Source: a virus. From it: 54,147 nt of DNA. The stretch's first letter is position 1. Each line of letters starts with the position of its first letter. Below are positions 17,192-25,689 of this stretch, one piece after another. The position numbers were made by a program, and so were the translations under genes. The DNA lies in the IMG/VR virus record IMGVR_UViG_3300018080_000221, positions 1 through 54,147 of that record. One strand, written 5' to 3'. The notes beneath the pieces were generated by a model. That model saw only the letters and a list, made by a program, of their open reading frames with translations, did not search any database and was not told the DNA's origin.

Positions 17192-18356
17192 TGTCTCCGA
17201 TAGCCTGGCTATATCCTCAATAAGCGGCAGTGCTAACCGTGGAGGATGGGAGGTCAGGTTCAATGTAATGGCAGATACCGACCTCCTGGACCTCTACCAG
17301 GAGCTACTACTCACCTGGGACCCATTGATTGGGGACTATGGGATGCCTACTCAGGAAGCCTTTCACGGCCACGTAGTCCCTGCCCAGTTCGTCTTTGACG
17401 TGAAGGGTAGCTCTACGCAATGCGTGGCCAGGACTAGCGACTCCATCTTAGAGAGAGGCTGGCTGCAGGGAGTACACTTTGTCGATGTGGATGCCGATGG
17501 CCGTGCTAACTACCACCAGTTCGACTCGGTGACTGGAGTAAGCCCAGAGAGGCTGACCCTGGGTAGGCTGGTCAGGCATATCTTGGGCTACTATGATGCC
17601 CTGGGCAATCCTCCAGCCACTAACCCAGATTGGGTAGCCCATACCAATATGGTATATCATGCTACCCTGAACCCGCATGGATGGATAGACCTGAGTGGGG
17701 TAGAGACTACTCCATTTGCCGACCCTGGCAACCTGGACGGCACTGCTAGGGCCGAGAGGTACATGATCAGGGAATCCAATAACATGTGGGGCGTCATCAG
17801 GAACATAGCCAAGAACGACCACTTTGTGGCCTACTTTGATAAGGGTAACGGGTTTCACTATGAACGTAACCCAATGTTCCAGGCTGCCCTGCCGTCTTCA
17901 GTGATGACCTTCACTAAGGAGTTCTGCGCTGGCAGGCCGCAGGTAGTCTTTAGGGATGCCCAGCAGATCAGGCAAGTCAGGTATCATGCAGTTACAGACG
18001 ACGCCGATACCTTGCATGCCGAGTATCCTATATCGTCTACCCATGTCTACGGTAATGTCGTCAACCAGAGCAGACTACGATGCAGCGACCAGGACGCACT
18101 CGACTACTGGGCCAAAGTGAGGTACTTCTGGGAGAACCGTCCCTATACTGTCAAGTGGCCTGCCCCTGGGCTATCTGGATTGCTGTTCGAGCTTTATGAC
18201 CGGGTAGCTATTACCTATGCAGGGACCACGGCCAACGGAGTGCATATCGACTGGACTAGCGAATACTTTTATATTACCGATATATCCGTAAGTCCTAACG
18301 GGTTCAGGAGTGGTACTACCATGCTTACCCTAGAAGCGGAGAACCAGATACCATGA
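17178..18356 (+). CDS. Minor tail protein (baseplate/hub-like)
   Basis: A 392-residue protein starting at TTG, with GGAGGAG four bases upstream. It is rich in beta strands and aromatic residues and ends with a hydrophobic strand pattern (GTTMLTLEAENQIP) seen in hub and minor tail proteins. It sits between the PKD tail protein and the putative receptor-binding fibre, and ends in an ATGA overlap with the latter. No catalytic motif is visible. Confidence 0.5.
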   Translation: MPTLNVSDSLAISSISGSANRGGWEVRFNVMADTDLLDLYQELLLTWDPLIGDYGMPTQEAFHGHVVPAQFVFDVKGSSTQCVARTSDSILERGWLQGVHFVDVDADGRANYHQFDSVTGVSPERLTLGRLVRHILGYYDALGNPPATNPDWVAHTNMVYHATLNPHGWIDLSGVETTPFADPGNLDGTARAERYMIRESNNMWGVIRNIAKNDHFVAYFDKGNGFHYERNPMFQAALPSSVMTFTKEFCAGRPQVVFRDAQQIRQVRYHAVTDDADTLHAEYPISSTHVYGNVVNQSRLRCSDQDALDYWAKVRYFWENRPYTVKWPAPGLSGLLFELYDRVAITYAGTTANGVHIDWTSEYFYITDISVSPNGFRSGTTMLTLEAENQIP

Positions 18357-19660
18357 GCTGGGAACCAAATGAGGATACCCTGATCCTAATCCATAGGTAC
18401 ATGGAGGTAATGAAGGAGAGACTTCCATGGTTGTTAGATGTTGCCGAGTTCATCCAGGGCTGTACCGTGGAGGACTTGGACCCATACTCGGCTGGCCTTA
18501 CCACCTGGCCCAGACTTATCCAAGTGAAGCTACGTGGTGAGTATAATACCGACGTATGGTACAGGCAAAGCATGGGCCTGGCAGTAACTGACGAGGTTAC
18601 TGTAGTCAGGATCAGGGATGGGGATCAGTACGAGATATTCTCTGCAGGGGGCTCTTCTGGAGCAGGGCTGCCTGGGGTGTCCTTTGCTAATCCCACTGCC
18701 CAGGTTGGTACCTCTGCAGTCAATGGTACTGCTACTACGGCTATGCGGTCTGACGCTGCTCCTCCTATAAATCAGGGCATCACTCCTACCTGGACCAATA
18801 AGCATACCTTTGATGGCGACCTAGATATGAACGGCAATGACCACATCTGGGATGCCGATGCCGATACTAAGGAGTACGCGGCAGTAGACGACGAGATCGC
18901 CTGGGACATAGGAGGAGTGGTCTCAGGACGCAGGTACTCCGATGGTATCCAGGTGATTGCCGACCAGGACTTCTTCCCCAACATGGATGGCAGGGGGCTG
19001 GCTAGTAGGTTTATCAACTCTCCAGGACTTACGCTCTGGGATGCCCACTTCAGGCCAAGCGAGACTACTGGCCCAGGCAATGGTACCCTAACTGGTTATG
19101 CCTGGGCAGGCGCGCCATTGGGAGGCACTCCTGCTGCCGTATACTACAGCTACAATGATGACTACCTGTACATGGCCGACGCTGCCAAGTGCTTCCTGTA
19201 TACAAATATCGCCAATGCAGCGGCTAGTTGGCAAGGTAAGTACATAGAGGCAAGGGTATCTGGAGGGATAACCGTGGAGTGTGGAGTCCGCATAGACGAC
19301 GGTACTGATAACAACTGGGTGGAGATGTTCTTAGATGGCTCCTTGGTTGTGGGAGAATCTACTCTGAGGTACAGGTACAGAGATAATGCTGGAGCCATAA
19401 CCACCGTATCGGCAGCTACTACAGTGCCATTTGGAACCTTCCTGACCTTCCAGTTGCTATGCTACTACTCGGCCCCCAACTATTTTGCCTATGGCTACCT
19501 GAAGGGCGAGCATGGAGGAAGATGTAACCTTGTCTCCTTCTCCCACCAGCTGAATGGCAACTGGACGGCAGGGCCGCCTGCAGCAGGACGCGTGGGCGTA
19601 TTCGTAGACAACGCAGGCAACTCAGCCAATTGCGACTGGTTCTATAAAACCTTTACCTAG
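18353..19660 (+). CDS. Putative tail fibre/receptor-binding protein
   Basis: A 435-residue protein. The N-terminal ~90 residues probably attach to the tail. The middle segment (GTSAVNGTATTAMRSDAAPPINQGITPTW, given here only as a guide to residues ~122-145) is the Ala/Thr-rich linker with an RSDAAP motif that is widespread in phage fibres. Next comes THKxTFDGDLDMNG-like fibre repeat sequence (about 145-160), then a lectin-like C-terminal domain. It is the last large tail gene of the arm, a usual place for the host-recognition protein. Confidence 0.65.
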   Translation: MSWEPNEDTLILIHRYMEVMKERLPWLLDVAEFIQGCTVEDLDPYSAGLTTWPRLIQVKLRGEYNTDVWYRQSMGLAVTDEVTVVRIRDGDQYEIFSAGGSSGAGLPGVSFANPTAQVGTSAVNGTATTAMRSDAAPPINQGITPTWTNKHTFDGDLDMNGNDHIWDADADTKEYAAVDDEIAWDIGGVVSGRRYSDGIQVIADQDFFPNMDGRGLASRFINSPGLTLWDAHFRPSETTGPGNGTLTGYAWAGAPLGGTPAAVYYSYNDDYLYMADAAKCFLYTNIANAAASWQGKYIEARVSGGITVECGVRIDDGTDNNWVEMFLDGSLVVGESTLRYRYRDNAGAITTVSAATTVPFGTFLTFQLLCYYSAPNYFAYGYLKGEHGGRCNLVSFSHQLNGNWTAGPPAAGRVGVFVDNAGNSANCDWFYKTFT

Positions 19661-19669
19661 GAGGCACAC

Positions 19670-20182
19670 TTGTTCTCAACAGTCAATATACTCATACTGG
19701 GGCAGCGAGACCTGGAGCTTAGAAGGGTAGAAGAACTGGCCCAAGGACTGAACTTCTCGGTTAGGATCACCGATGGAGTCCACGACGCATTGGAGCAGAC
19801 GGAGGCTACAGACGTACTGATAGCAGTGGAAAGCGTACCTACTGGACCTACTACTCCGGTCATCAGAAGATTCCTGGTAGAGAGTAACGGCCCTCTGTGC
19901 GTCATTATAGATGCCTTTGCCGACGATAAGAAGGCATACGACTGGATGGCTGCAGGAGCCTGGCATGTCTGGAGGAGGCCGATAGACCCGCAGGCAGTGC
20001 AAGCCACATTGATCAAGTACGGTAGGATGGTACTGGACGACAGGGAAAGAATAGCACTAAAGGCTGAGGTAGCTAAGCTCAAGAGGTGGGTGGCTGGCCT
20101 GGTAATAGCCGTAGCAGGGCTGAATGTCCTGGAACCTATATTTGGAGATCAGTTAGTAGCATGGCTGATGTCGTTATTGTAA
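19670..20182 (+). CDS. Receiver-like (pseudo-REC) protein with a C-terminal membrane helix
   Basis: A 170-residue protein starting at TTG after AGGAGG. Residues ~4-120 follow the CheY-like fold plan: strand NILILGQ, a middle strand DVLIAVES, then PLCVIIDAFADDKKAYDWMAAGAWHVWRRPIDPQA, whose AGAWHVWRRPID matches the GADDYLxKP pattern of receivers. The acidic pocket and the phospho-acceptor Asp seem replaced (LGQRD, AVES) and the Lys is Arg, so it is probably not phosphorylated. After a short coiled coil there is a membrane helix (about 141-168). In a lysis-gene position, it may act in holin control. Confidence 0.5.
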   Translation: MFSTVNILILGQRDLELRRVEELAQGLNFSVRITDGVHDALEQTEATDVLIAVESVPTGPTTPVIRRFLVESNGPLCVIIDAFADDKKAYDWMAAGAWHVWRRPIDPQAVQATLIKYGRMVLDDRERIALKAEVAKLKRWVAGLVIAVAGLNVLEPIFGDQLVAWLMSLL

Positions 20183-20207
20183 GGCTAGAAATAGAGAGGA
20201 TGCAGAT

Positions 20208-20411
20208 ATGACTTGGAGGGAACTGCTCGTGGATGGGATGCTGGTACAAGCGGTCACTACGCTGGCCTTGGTGGTTACTTGGTGCGTTATGACGGCTCTG
20301 CAGATTCCAGTACCCCCGTTTATGGAGACTCTGCTGACGATGGTTATTGGTCACTGGTTCGGTGTGGTACTGACCAAAGCCTCTTATAGGGCCTCCTGCC
20401 ATTGTAAGTAA
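20208..20411 (+). CDS. Small two-helix membrane protein, holin candidate
   Basis: A 67-residue protein with two hydrophobic segments (about residues 14-31 and 41-58) and a short basic/Cys tail (RASCHCK). It has a GAGAGGATG ribosome site. It is the last gene of the rightward arm, where holins often lie, and its size and two-helix form suit a class II holin. No endolysin was recognised next to it, so the role is inferred. Confidence 0.45.
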   Translation: MTWRELLVDGMLVQAVTTLALVVTWCVMTALQIPVPPFMETLLTMVIGHWFGVVLTKASYRASCHCK

Positions 20412-20413
20412 AG

Positions 20414-20466
20414 AATCAAAGGCCCTGCACACCCCCGAAATTAGCGCGTGTGCAGGGCTTCTTGAT
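20414..20466. terminator. Bidirectional terminator-like dyad at the convergence of the two arms
   Basis: A perfect 11-bp stem GCCCTGCACAC (20422-20432) with GTGTGCAGGGC (20448-20458), extended by ATCAA/TTGAT outside, lies exactly between the converging arms. T-rich flanks are short, so termination strength is uncertain. The core is palindrome copy F. Confidence 0.55.
20427..20453 (-). repeat. Dispersed palindrome copy F
   Basis: GCACACCCCC ... GCGTGTGC, 27 bp. It is the only copy extended into a long perfect stem, and the only one in the gap between converging arms. Confidence 0.8.
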
Positions 20467-20657
20467 CACCCCTTCTCCTGAAAGGCTGATGGATACTTAG
20501 CCCTCAGCATAGCAGGAGTAATCCTCTGGTATCTACCACTCTTACCGAACACCTTACCACACTTGGAGCAGCGGGTGAGCGACTTGTACTCACTGGGCCC
20601 AACCTTGATGGTCGATGATCTGATATCGTGGCGTCCTCCCTCAGGACACTTACTCAC
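20466..20657 (-). CDS. Small zinc-ribbon-like protein
   Basis: A 63-residue protein starting at GTG with AGGAGG ten bases upstream. It has C4...H10 and CSKCGKVF, a CxxC knuckle of the zinc-ribbon type, and a basic C-terminus. It is one of six small Cys/His proteins in two clusters of this phage (see 20650, 20882, 37744, 37977, 38180). Function unknown. Confidence 0.6.
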   Translation of the reverse strand: MSKCPEGGRHDIRSSTIKVGPSEYKSLTRCSKCGKVFGKSGRYQRITPAMLRAKYPSAFQEKG

Positions 20658-20892
20658 TTCTTATCACCTCCTTACAATAGGCGCATCTGGTCTCGCAGGC
20701 GATAGCTCGGCCTTTGGAGTCTCTCTTAATAAGTTGAGTAGGCACGTGACGACAGAACGTCTTGCCTCTCTGGATAATCACCCCACACTTCTTGCATACC
20801 CAGACCTCCTGGAATTTGCAGCCTCCTTGGGCATGCTCGTGGGCCTCAGGTTCATGGTTACCTCCCCTGGGGCAGCCAGTTCTACTCTTCAT
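20650..20892 (-). CDS. Small zinc-ribbon-like protein with two CxxC knuckles
   Basis: An 80-residue protein with CKKCG and CAYCK knuckles and additional Cys/His residues (CPRGGNHEPEAHEHAQGGC). The start ATG at 20892 follows GGAGAAG; the longer frame from 20910 lacks a ribosome site. It overlaps both neighbours, so the three genes at 20466-21109 form one unit. Confidence 0.6.
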   Translation of the reverse strand: MKSRTGCPRGGNHEPEAHEHAQGGCKFQEVWVCKKCGVIIQRGKTFCRHVPTQLIKRDSKGRAIACETRCAYCKEVIRSE

Positions 20893-21109
20893 AAGGCTTC
20901 TCCTTACCACAGGATGAGCACTTCCAATAACGGCCTCGGATGGCCCCTGCCGAGTCGTAGGTGAACTTACAGACCCAGACGTGGCTCTCGATGGTACGTT
21001 GCTTTAGTACCTTCTGGCATCTTAGGCACTGGCTGATCCTCTTGAACTGGCAGCCCCCCAATGGTATAGAACGATGCATCACTTGATTATGCTCGCACTT
21101 CTTACTCAT
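20882..21109 (-). CDS. Small zinc-ribbon-like protein
   Basis: A 75-residue protein with CLRCQK and CSSCGK knuckles plus an N-terminal CEHN and a central VWVC. The pattern of two metal sites is shared with the neighbouring small genes, suggesting gene duplication. It overlaps the LAGLIDADG-like gene upstream by 8 bases. Confidence 0.6.
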   Translation of the reverse strand: MSKKCEHNQVMHRSIPLGGCQFKRISQCLRCQKVLKQRTIESHVWVCKFTYDSAGAIRGRYWKCSSCGKEKPYEE

Positions 21110-21503
21110 CAGGAGCCTCCTCCAGGGCTGAATCGGTGAACTTGGAGATTTTTATCGACTTCGTGTTGTATTTCTGCTTCAAGCCCTGTACATACAGGTA
21201 GCGGCGTTCTCCCGATGCCTGGCAGTACCGATGCATCTCTGTAGCCAGGGCCTTGGCAACTGGCAGTAGGCTCAGGGCAATCTGGGCTATATCTGCTGCC
21301 TTGCCTGCCCACCACCGCCAGATACTGTCTTGAGGCTTGATAGTACCTCCAAAGTTTTGCTGGATATTGACTAGGGCCTGGCGGTCAGCGGTACATAGCT
21401 CCACCTTGGTAGTTCCCTGGCGCTTATTAGGCCCCATATCTATTATACGCCAGTACCCCTTCTCGACGATGAAGTCTATAGCTTCATCCTTAGTGCTTGT
21501 CAT
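21102..21503 (-). CDS. Possible LAGLIDADG-type single-domain protein
   Basis: A 133-residue protein overlapping the polymerase gene end by 14 bases. The segment ELCTADRQALVNIQQNFGGTI followed by WRWWAGK and IALSLLPVAKALATE fits the pattern of LAGLIDADG homing-enzyme half-domains (aspartate helix, FGG turn, W-strand, LxPxL helix). The signature acidic DG at the helix end is not clear, so it may be an inactive or regulatory derivative. It is encoded with the polymerase operon. Confidence 0.4.
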   Translation of the reverse strand: MTSTKDEAIDFIVEKGYWRIIDMGPNKRQGTTKVELCTADRQALVNIQQNFGGTIKPQDSIWRWWAGKAADIAQIALSLLPVAKALATEMHRYCQASGERRYLYVQGLKQKYNTKSIKISKFTDSALEEAPDE

Positions 21504-24039
21504 CGTATGCCTCCAGGTGGCCCCAATCTGGGCCTAGGTCTATGTCCACCTTCCATGGGACTTGGGGAAACCACTTCTCCCCAGTAGCCTTCATGATAGA
21601 CTGGACTTTTCTACCTACCTCCTCGACCTTGTCGTTCCTGACCTCCAAGAGGACGCTGTCGTGGATAGTAGCTACCATCTTGGCGTAGTCGATACCCTCA
21701 GCCTTTAGCCAGTCGCATACCGAGATAAAGGTCATCAAGGTAACGTCTGAGGCAGCCCCTTGGACCGGCATGTTCCCTGCGGCCTTACGGGCATCGTCTA
21801 GGTTATCGTTGGTGATGAGAGGGTAGCGACGCCTACGCTTGGTTACAGTCTCCACGTAGCCTCGCGTCCTCAGGGTCTTGAGCTGGCCCTGCTTCCACTC
21901 CTCCAAGGTAGTCATGAGCTTCTTATACCTGCGGACGAACTGCCTGGCTAGGGTCATCGACATCCCAGTCTCCATAGCGAAGGAATGCTCAGTACCTCCA
22001 TACAGGTAGGCAAAGTTGAACTTCTTGCAGTTGTTGCGCTCGTCCTTGGTATACTCCTCTCCGTACATAGCTACTGCTACTTCAGAGTGGAGGTCGCGAC
22101 CCTCCTGGTATACTTGCAAGAGGAATGGCTCTCCAGATAGGGCAGCGGCTACTCTCATCTCTGCCTGGGAGATGTCTACCTCCATAATCGACCATCCTTC
22201 AGGAGCTTTGCAGTAGGCCGCCCTGATATACTGCCCCCAGGTATCCCCCAGAGCCGAGCCTGTACCTGGCCTGGGGATAGTCTGGATGGCAGGGTCACGG
22301 AAGGATACCCGGCCAGTCTCTGTACCATACAAGAGGCAGTCGGGATGTATCTTCCCCTCAGGGTCGATCATACTAGCATTGGTCCTCTTACGGTAGAATA
22401 GGTTGTCGATGTAGGAGCTTTTCAGCTTCAGTAAGGACTTCAGCTGGTCGAACCCCTCCAACCACTTATAGGCTACAGAATCCTGGCGACCCCAGCCGGC
22501 CAGCTTCTGCCTGATCAGTAGCCTCGCCTCTGCGCAGGTCGTCTTTGGCTTTGCGTTCCTAACCCTGACCGTAGGCAGTGCGAAGTGGTCATACATGATC
22601 TTCTGAACCTGCATCCAGGAGTTGGGGTTGAATTCGTACCCGCACATCTCTTCAAGTTCCTCTTGCAGCTTGACTGCCCCATCGCCCATCTCCTCAGACA
22701 AGCGGTGAAGCTCGTCTACGTCGCAGTACAGGCCATAGAGTTCCATATCCACCATATGAGGCAAAGCCGCCATCAGTGGGTAGCGGTACGGCATCTCGAA
22801 CATATCATCTGCCTCTAGCTGCTCCTTGAGGATGAACCAGAGTCTCAAGTTATAGCAAACGTCCAGGACGTTATACTCCATCAGCTGGTCGGCTGGGACA
22901 CTGGAGTACATATCGTTCTTGCTCTTGAGGTACTTCTTGACCAGTTCTCCCTCATAGTCTCCGATGTCGAGATAGTTAGTCAGCAACGGCTTGAGCCCGT
23001 GGTACATGGTCTCGTCGATCAGGTAGTGAGCTACCAAGCTGTCGTCATCTGCTCTAGCCTGGACCCCCAACTGGTGCCTGAGATACCTGATGTCGAACTT
23101 GGCGTTATGCCCGACAAAGGTGATACCATTATCTGGAGCAAAGAGGCGGTTGAGTGCCTCGGCTGTCTCTGGTAGGTAGACCATCTCTGCAGGAATGACC
23201 CAGGCTCGGTTGACGTCGTAGGCAAAGGCCATACATAGTATCCTATGCTCCCAATAGACCAGCTGATCAGTCTCAAGGTCGAAGCAGATGGTGAGTCCCT
23301 CCCTCCCCTGCTTGAGCATCGCATTTACCCAGTAGTTGAGGTCGTCTATATCCTCGACTACGTGGTAATGAGGATACGGCAGGTCTAGTGGTCCTCCATT
23401 GGCCAGCTTCTGAACGTCGTGGACTAGCTCAGAGAAGTGGCCTCCTGTACGTAGGATATAGGCTGGGTGCCAGGTACATATGACCCCGTCGTGCCACTGC
23501 CCTCTGAGCGACCCCTGCAGGATACCTGTAAGGGCCTTACCTGCTACTGCTCCAGCTGCTAGGATTGGGATGCCCTCGGCCTGGTAAGGTGCCAGCTCTG
23601 CAAGGAGTCTTGGACGGCAGCACTGGGCAGCCCTCCAAGGTATCTTGTTGGCTGGTGGATGGCAGAGGGCTGTATTGGTAAAGTATAGGTCGTCACGGGT
23701 GAGGTCAGTTGCTCCTTCTAGGATAGCCGTCAGCAACTTACCGGAGTCCCCAATGAAGGGGACTCCTTGCTTGGCTTCATTCCTGCCTGGGGCCTCCCCG
23801 CAAACAACGCCTCTGCACACGCCCTTATTCGGGGGTGTGCCAGAGCCTTGAACCATCGGACGGTGGAGCAGTGGGCAATGTATGCACTGGGGCTTAGGCA
23901 ATTCAGTATCCTTCACGCCCAGGGCTATATGCTTGCGCTCTGCTGCTATCAAGTCCTCATATGATACCTTCAGTAGGTCTTTATGATGAATCTTTGGCAG
24001 GTCCACTGGCTCTACTAACTGCTTGGCCCTCTTAGCCAT
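21490..24039 (-). CDS. Family A DNA polymerase with an N-terminal uracil-DNA glycosylase domain
   Basis: 849 residues, three parts. Residues ~50-230 are a family 4 UDG-like domain: GEAPGRNEAKQGVPFIG, then TWHPAYILR. The iron-sulfur Cys pattern CIHC ... LC-x14-C is also present. Residues ~260-430 are a 3'-5' exonuclease (FDLETD, GHNAKFDIRYL, YNVLDVCYNL). Residues ~430-849 are the polymerase: motif A DISQAEMRVAA, motif B RNNCKKFNFAYLYGG, motif C TIHDSVLLE. The start at 24039 (MAKRAK) has a GAGAGGA ribosome site; the ORF extends 7 codons further. UDG fusions are known for SPO1-type polymerases; here all motifs look intact. It follows the DpdA-like gene with an 8-base overlap. Confidence 0.92.
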   Translation of the reverse strand: MAKRAKQLVEPVDLPKIHHKDLLKVSYEDLIAAERKHIALGVKDTELPKPQCIHCPLLHRPMVQGSGTPPNKGVCRGVVCGEAPGRNEAKQGVPFIGDSGKLLTAILEGATDLTRDDLYFTNTALCHPPANKIPWRAAQCCRPRLLAELAPYQAEGIPILAAGAVAGKALTGILQGSLRGQWHDGVICTWHPAYILRTGGHFSELVHDVQKLANGGPLDLPYPHYHVVEDIDDLNYWVNAMLKQGREGLTICFDLETDQLVYWEHRILCMAFAYDVNRAWVIPAEMVYLPETAEALNRLFAPDNGITFVGHNAKFDIRYLRHQLGVQARADDDSLVAHYLIDETMYHGLKPLLTNYLDIGDYEGELVKKYLKSKNDMYSSVPADQLMEYNVLDVCYNLRLWFILKEQLEADDMFEMPYRYPLMAALPHMVDMELYGLYCDVDELHRLSEEMGDGAVKLQEELEEMCGYEFNPNSWMQVQKIMYDHFALPTVRVRNAKPKTTCAEARLLIRQKLAGWGRQDSVAYKWLEGFDQLKSLLKLKSSYIDNLFYRKRTNASMIDPEGKIHPDCLLYGTETGRVSFRDPAIQTIPRPGTGSALGDTWGQYIRAAYCKAPEGWSIMEVDISQAEMRVAAALSGEPFLLQVYQEGRDLHSEVAVAMYGEEYTKDERNNCKKFNFAYLYGGTEHSFAMETGMSMTLARQFVRRYKKLMTTLEEWKQGQLKTLRTRGYVETVTKRRRRYPLITNDNLDDARKAAGNMPVQGAASDVTLMTFISVCDWLKAEGIDYAKMVATIHDSVLLEVRNDKVEEVGRKVQSIMKATGEKWFPQVPWKVDIDLGPDWGHLEAYDDKH
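23815..23840 (+). repeat. Dispersed palindrome copy G
   Basis: GCACACGCCC ... CGGGGGTGTGC, 26 bp, within the polymerase gene but oriented against its transcription. It encodes part of GSGTPPNKGVCRG in the UDG domain, just before the GEAPG motif. Confidence 0.75.
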
Positions 24040-24835
24040 GACCCATCCTCTCTCCCTCATTAGAGGCCATCTTGGTAGCTTTATGGTAAATGGCGAGATT
24101 GATCTCTGCCAGGGTCAAGGTCTCTTTGAGTAGGTAGCCCTCTGGACGCCAGGCATCCTCAGTCATATTGCACTTGCCTATCATCTCGGTATAGACCTGA
24201 CCCTGCAAGGCGGCCGCGTAGGGGCAGGTGGTATCCCAACTGCGGATATGTGGGAAGTAGCTGATCGCTTGGATAGGTTGGGACATAACCGACCATTGCC
24301 CTAGTAAGTGCAGCCTGGATGGATGCCCCATATAAGGAGTCAATCTGATGCAGTGCGTCCTGACCCATGAGAGGGCAGCGATGCGGCCTCCAGGGAACTT
24401 GTCTAGCACTTTAGGTATCCCAATGGTGAGCTGAGGGATACGCTCCCATAGGTCAGTACCCATCATCTGCCTCAGGCACTCCACCCACTCCTGTACAGAG
24501 CCTCCTTGCGGTACGACCATAACGCTATTGGCATAGGCAGACAGTTCCAGGGCATGGGCATGGAACAGCTTGAGGGTCTTGTCCTTATCCATAAAGGCGT
24601 CGGGGCAGACTACCTCAAATGGCTCGATAGCCTTGGCAACCTTGTAGAGGGTCTTGACCCTTGGCTCTCCAGTCTCTATGACCCCATTATCTAGGATGAC
24701 TCCGCTATGATCCCTGAACTGCTCCCATTCGTCCTCTGGCAGGTCGTTGAATAGGTGGGCTTGGAGCATAACGTATACCCCAGTGGCTAGATGCTTCACC
24801 ATCTTCAGTGGTAGTACGGGCGCAAATTCAGTCAC
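24032..24835 (-). CDS. dpdA: DpdA-like DNA 7-deazaguanine transglycosylase
   Basis: A 267-residue protein of the tRNA-guanine transglycosylase superfamily in its short DNA-acting form. Visible motifs: GVILDNGVIE (Asp49, TDSGG position), VCPDAFMDKD (Asp79), VVPQGGSVQEW (Gln110-Gly-Gly, VQGG position), and RLHLLGQ followed by HIRSWDTT, where Asp201 fits the catalytic nucleophile. The zinc cluster of tRNA enzymes is absent, as in DpdA proteins. It should exchange guanine in DNA for preQ0 or a derivative. GTG 24835 has AAAGGAGG upstream; the longer frame to 25249 is a shadow. Subtype not assigned. Confidence 0.75.
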   Translation of the reverse strand: MTEFAPVLPLKMVKHLATGVYVMLQAHLFNDLPEDEWEQFRDHSGVILDNGVIETGEPRVKTLYKVAKAIEPFEVVCPDAFMDKDKTLKLFHAHALELSAYANSVMVVPQGGSVQEWVECLRQMMGTDLWERIPQLTIGIPKVLDKFPGGRIAALSWVRTHCIRLTPYMGHPSRLHLLGQWSVMSQPIQAISYFPHIRSWDTTCPYAAALQGQVYTEMIGKCNMTEDAWRPEGYLLKETLTLAEINLAIYHKATKMASNEGERMGHG

Positions 24836-25262
24836 GGCTCCCCCTCCTTTTCCTGGGCGACACGCCCCTGCCTGCTTGGGCCTTGACGATGGGGTCGGCC
24901 TCCACCTGGATGCCCTTCTTCTCTGCTTCCCTGGCCAGTAGCATGCGGATAAGGCCCCCGAACATGGCTGAGTAGATATGGACATCCCCAGTTTCCTCCT
25001 CGACCTCCGACCATTGTACAGAGAAGAAGTCGTTGGGATCATAGCCATCCAGCAATTGACTGAGCCTGTCGATCTTCTTCTTGAGCTCCTGCACAAAGCC
25101 ATGGGGGAAGTTGATGCGTTCCCAGACTGGAGAGGAACGGTCATACATCTTGCCCTTCTCAGAAAAGACGCCATTGGCATCCTCTTGGAACCCCTTGACT
25201 TCCTCATACCACTCGGCAAGTAGCAAGTCAAGTACCTTTTGCTCCTCAATAAACAGTTTCAT
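24828..25262 (-). CDS. Unknown helical protein between queC and dpdA
   Basis: A 144-residue, mainly helical, charged protein with ATG at 25262 and AGGAGG ten bases upstream. The C-terminus is strongly basic (SPRKRRGSR) and could touch nucleic acid. It overlaps the DpdA-like gene by 8 bases, so the pair is probably translated together. A role as partner or tailoring factor in base modification is possible, but no motif supports it. Confidence 0.6.
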   Translation of the reverse strand: MKLFIEEQKVLDLLLAEWYEEVKGFQEDANGVFSEKGKMYDRSSPVWERINFPHGFVQELKKKIDRLSQLLDGYDPNDFFSVQWSEVEEETGDVHIYSAMFGGLIRMLLAREAEKKGIQVEADPIVKAQAGRGVSPRKRRGSRD

Positions 25263-25689
25263 CTTGCAGTAACCTCCTGTATATACTAACTGACGGTAGT
25301 TGAAATGGTCGGTATACCTTATGAGTCCTCCTCTCTACCCTTACCCAGCTGCCTATAGTATCCCACCTCTTGGCAGTTGGGTAGTTTACTTCTGCCAAGA
25401 TATTGTTCTGGATCATCCACTGGTCGTCTGGCAAGCCTCCGGTGGTGAGGGTATGGTCTGCGCAATCGGCTACCAGGAAGTATTCCCACCTGCTATAGCC
25501 ATACGGGCGCAGTGCCCATATCTGGCCTATGTCTCGGCAATCGGCAGAGGCTATATAGCCATCGACCATAGGAGTTATTAGTGGGAGGTGGCCTGTCCTC
25601 ATACGGTTCAAGACCACCTCCTCCATCAGCCCTTCTCGGTAGTGACTAGCCCAGCCGTAGATGATCACCAGGGCAGCTAGGGCATTCAT
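25246..25689 (-). CDS. Secreted or membrane-anchored double-psi-barrel-like protein
   Basis: A 147-residue protein. The N-terminal ~12 residues are hydrophobic (ALAALVIIYGWA), followed by a small domain with GYIASADCRDIGQIW and FLVADCADH. The spaced Cys pair and the VADC-D strand resemble double-psi beta-barrel domains of the RlpA/3D group, which bind or cut peptidoglycan. It starts in ATGA overlap with queC and is otherwise out of place among DNA-modification genes. It might be the missing lysis enzyme, but the catalytic Asp is not certain. Confidence 0.4.
   Translation of the reverse strand: MNALAALVIIYGWASHYREGLMEEVVLNRMRTGHLPLITPMVDGYIASADCRDIGQIWALRPYGYSRWEYFLVADCADHTLTTGGLPDDQWMIQNNILAEVNYPTAKRWDTIGSWVRVERRTHKVYRPFQLPSVSIYRRLLQDETVY

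Noticed and set aside
24836-25249. N-terminal extension of the DpdA-like frame to 25249
   Set aside because: It covers the real gene at 24828-25262 in another frame; the GTG at 24835 has an ideal ribosome site.
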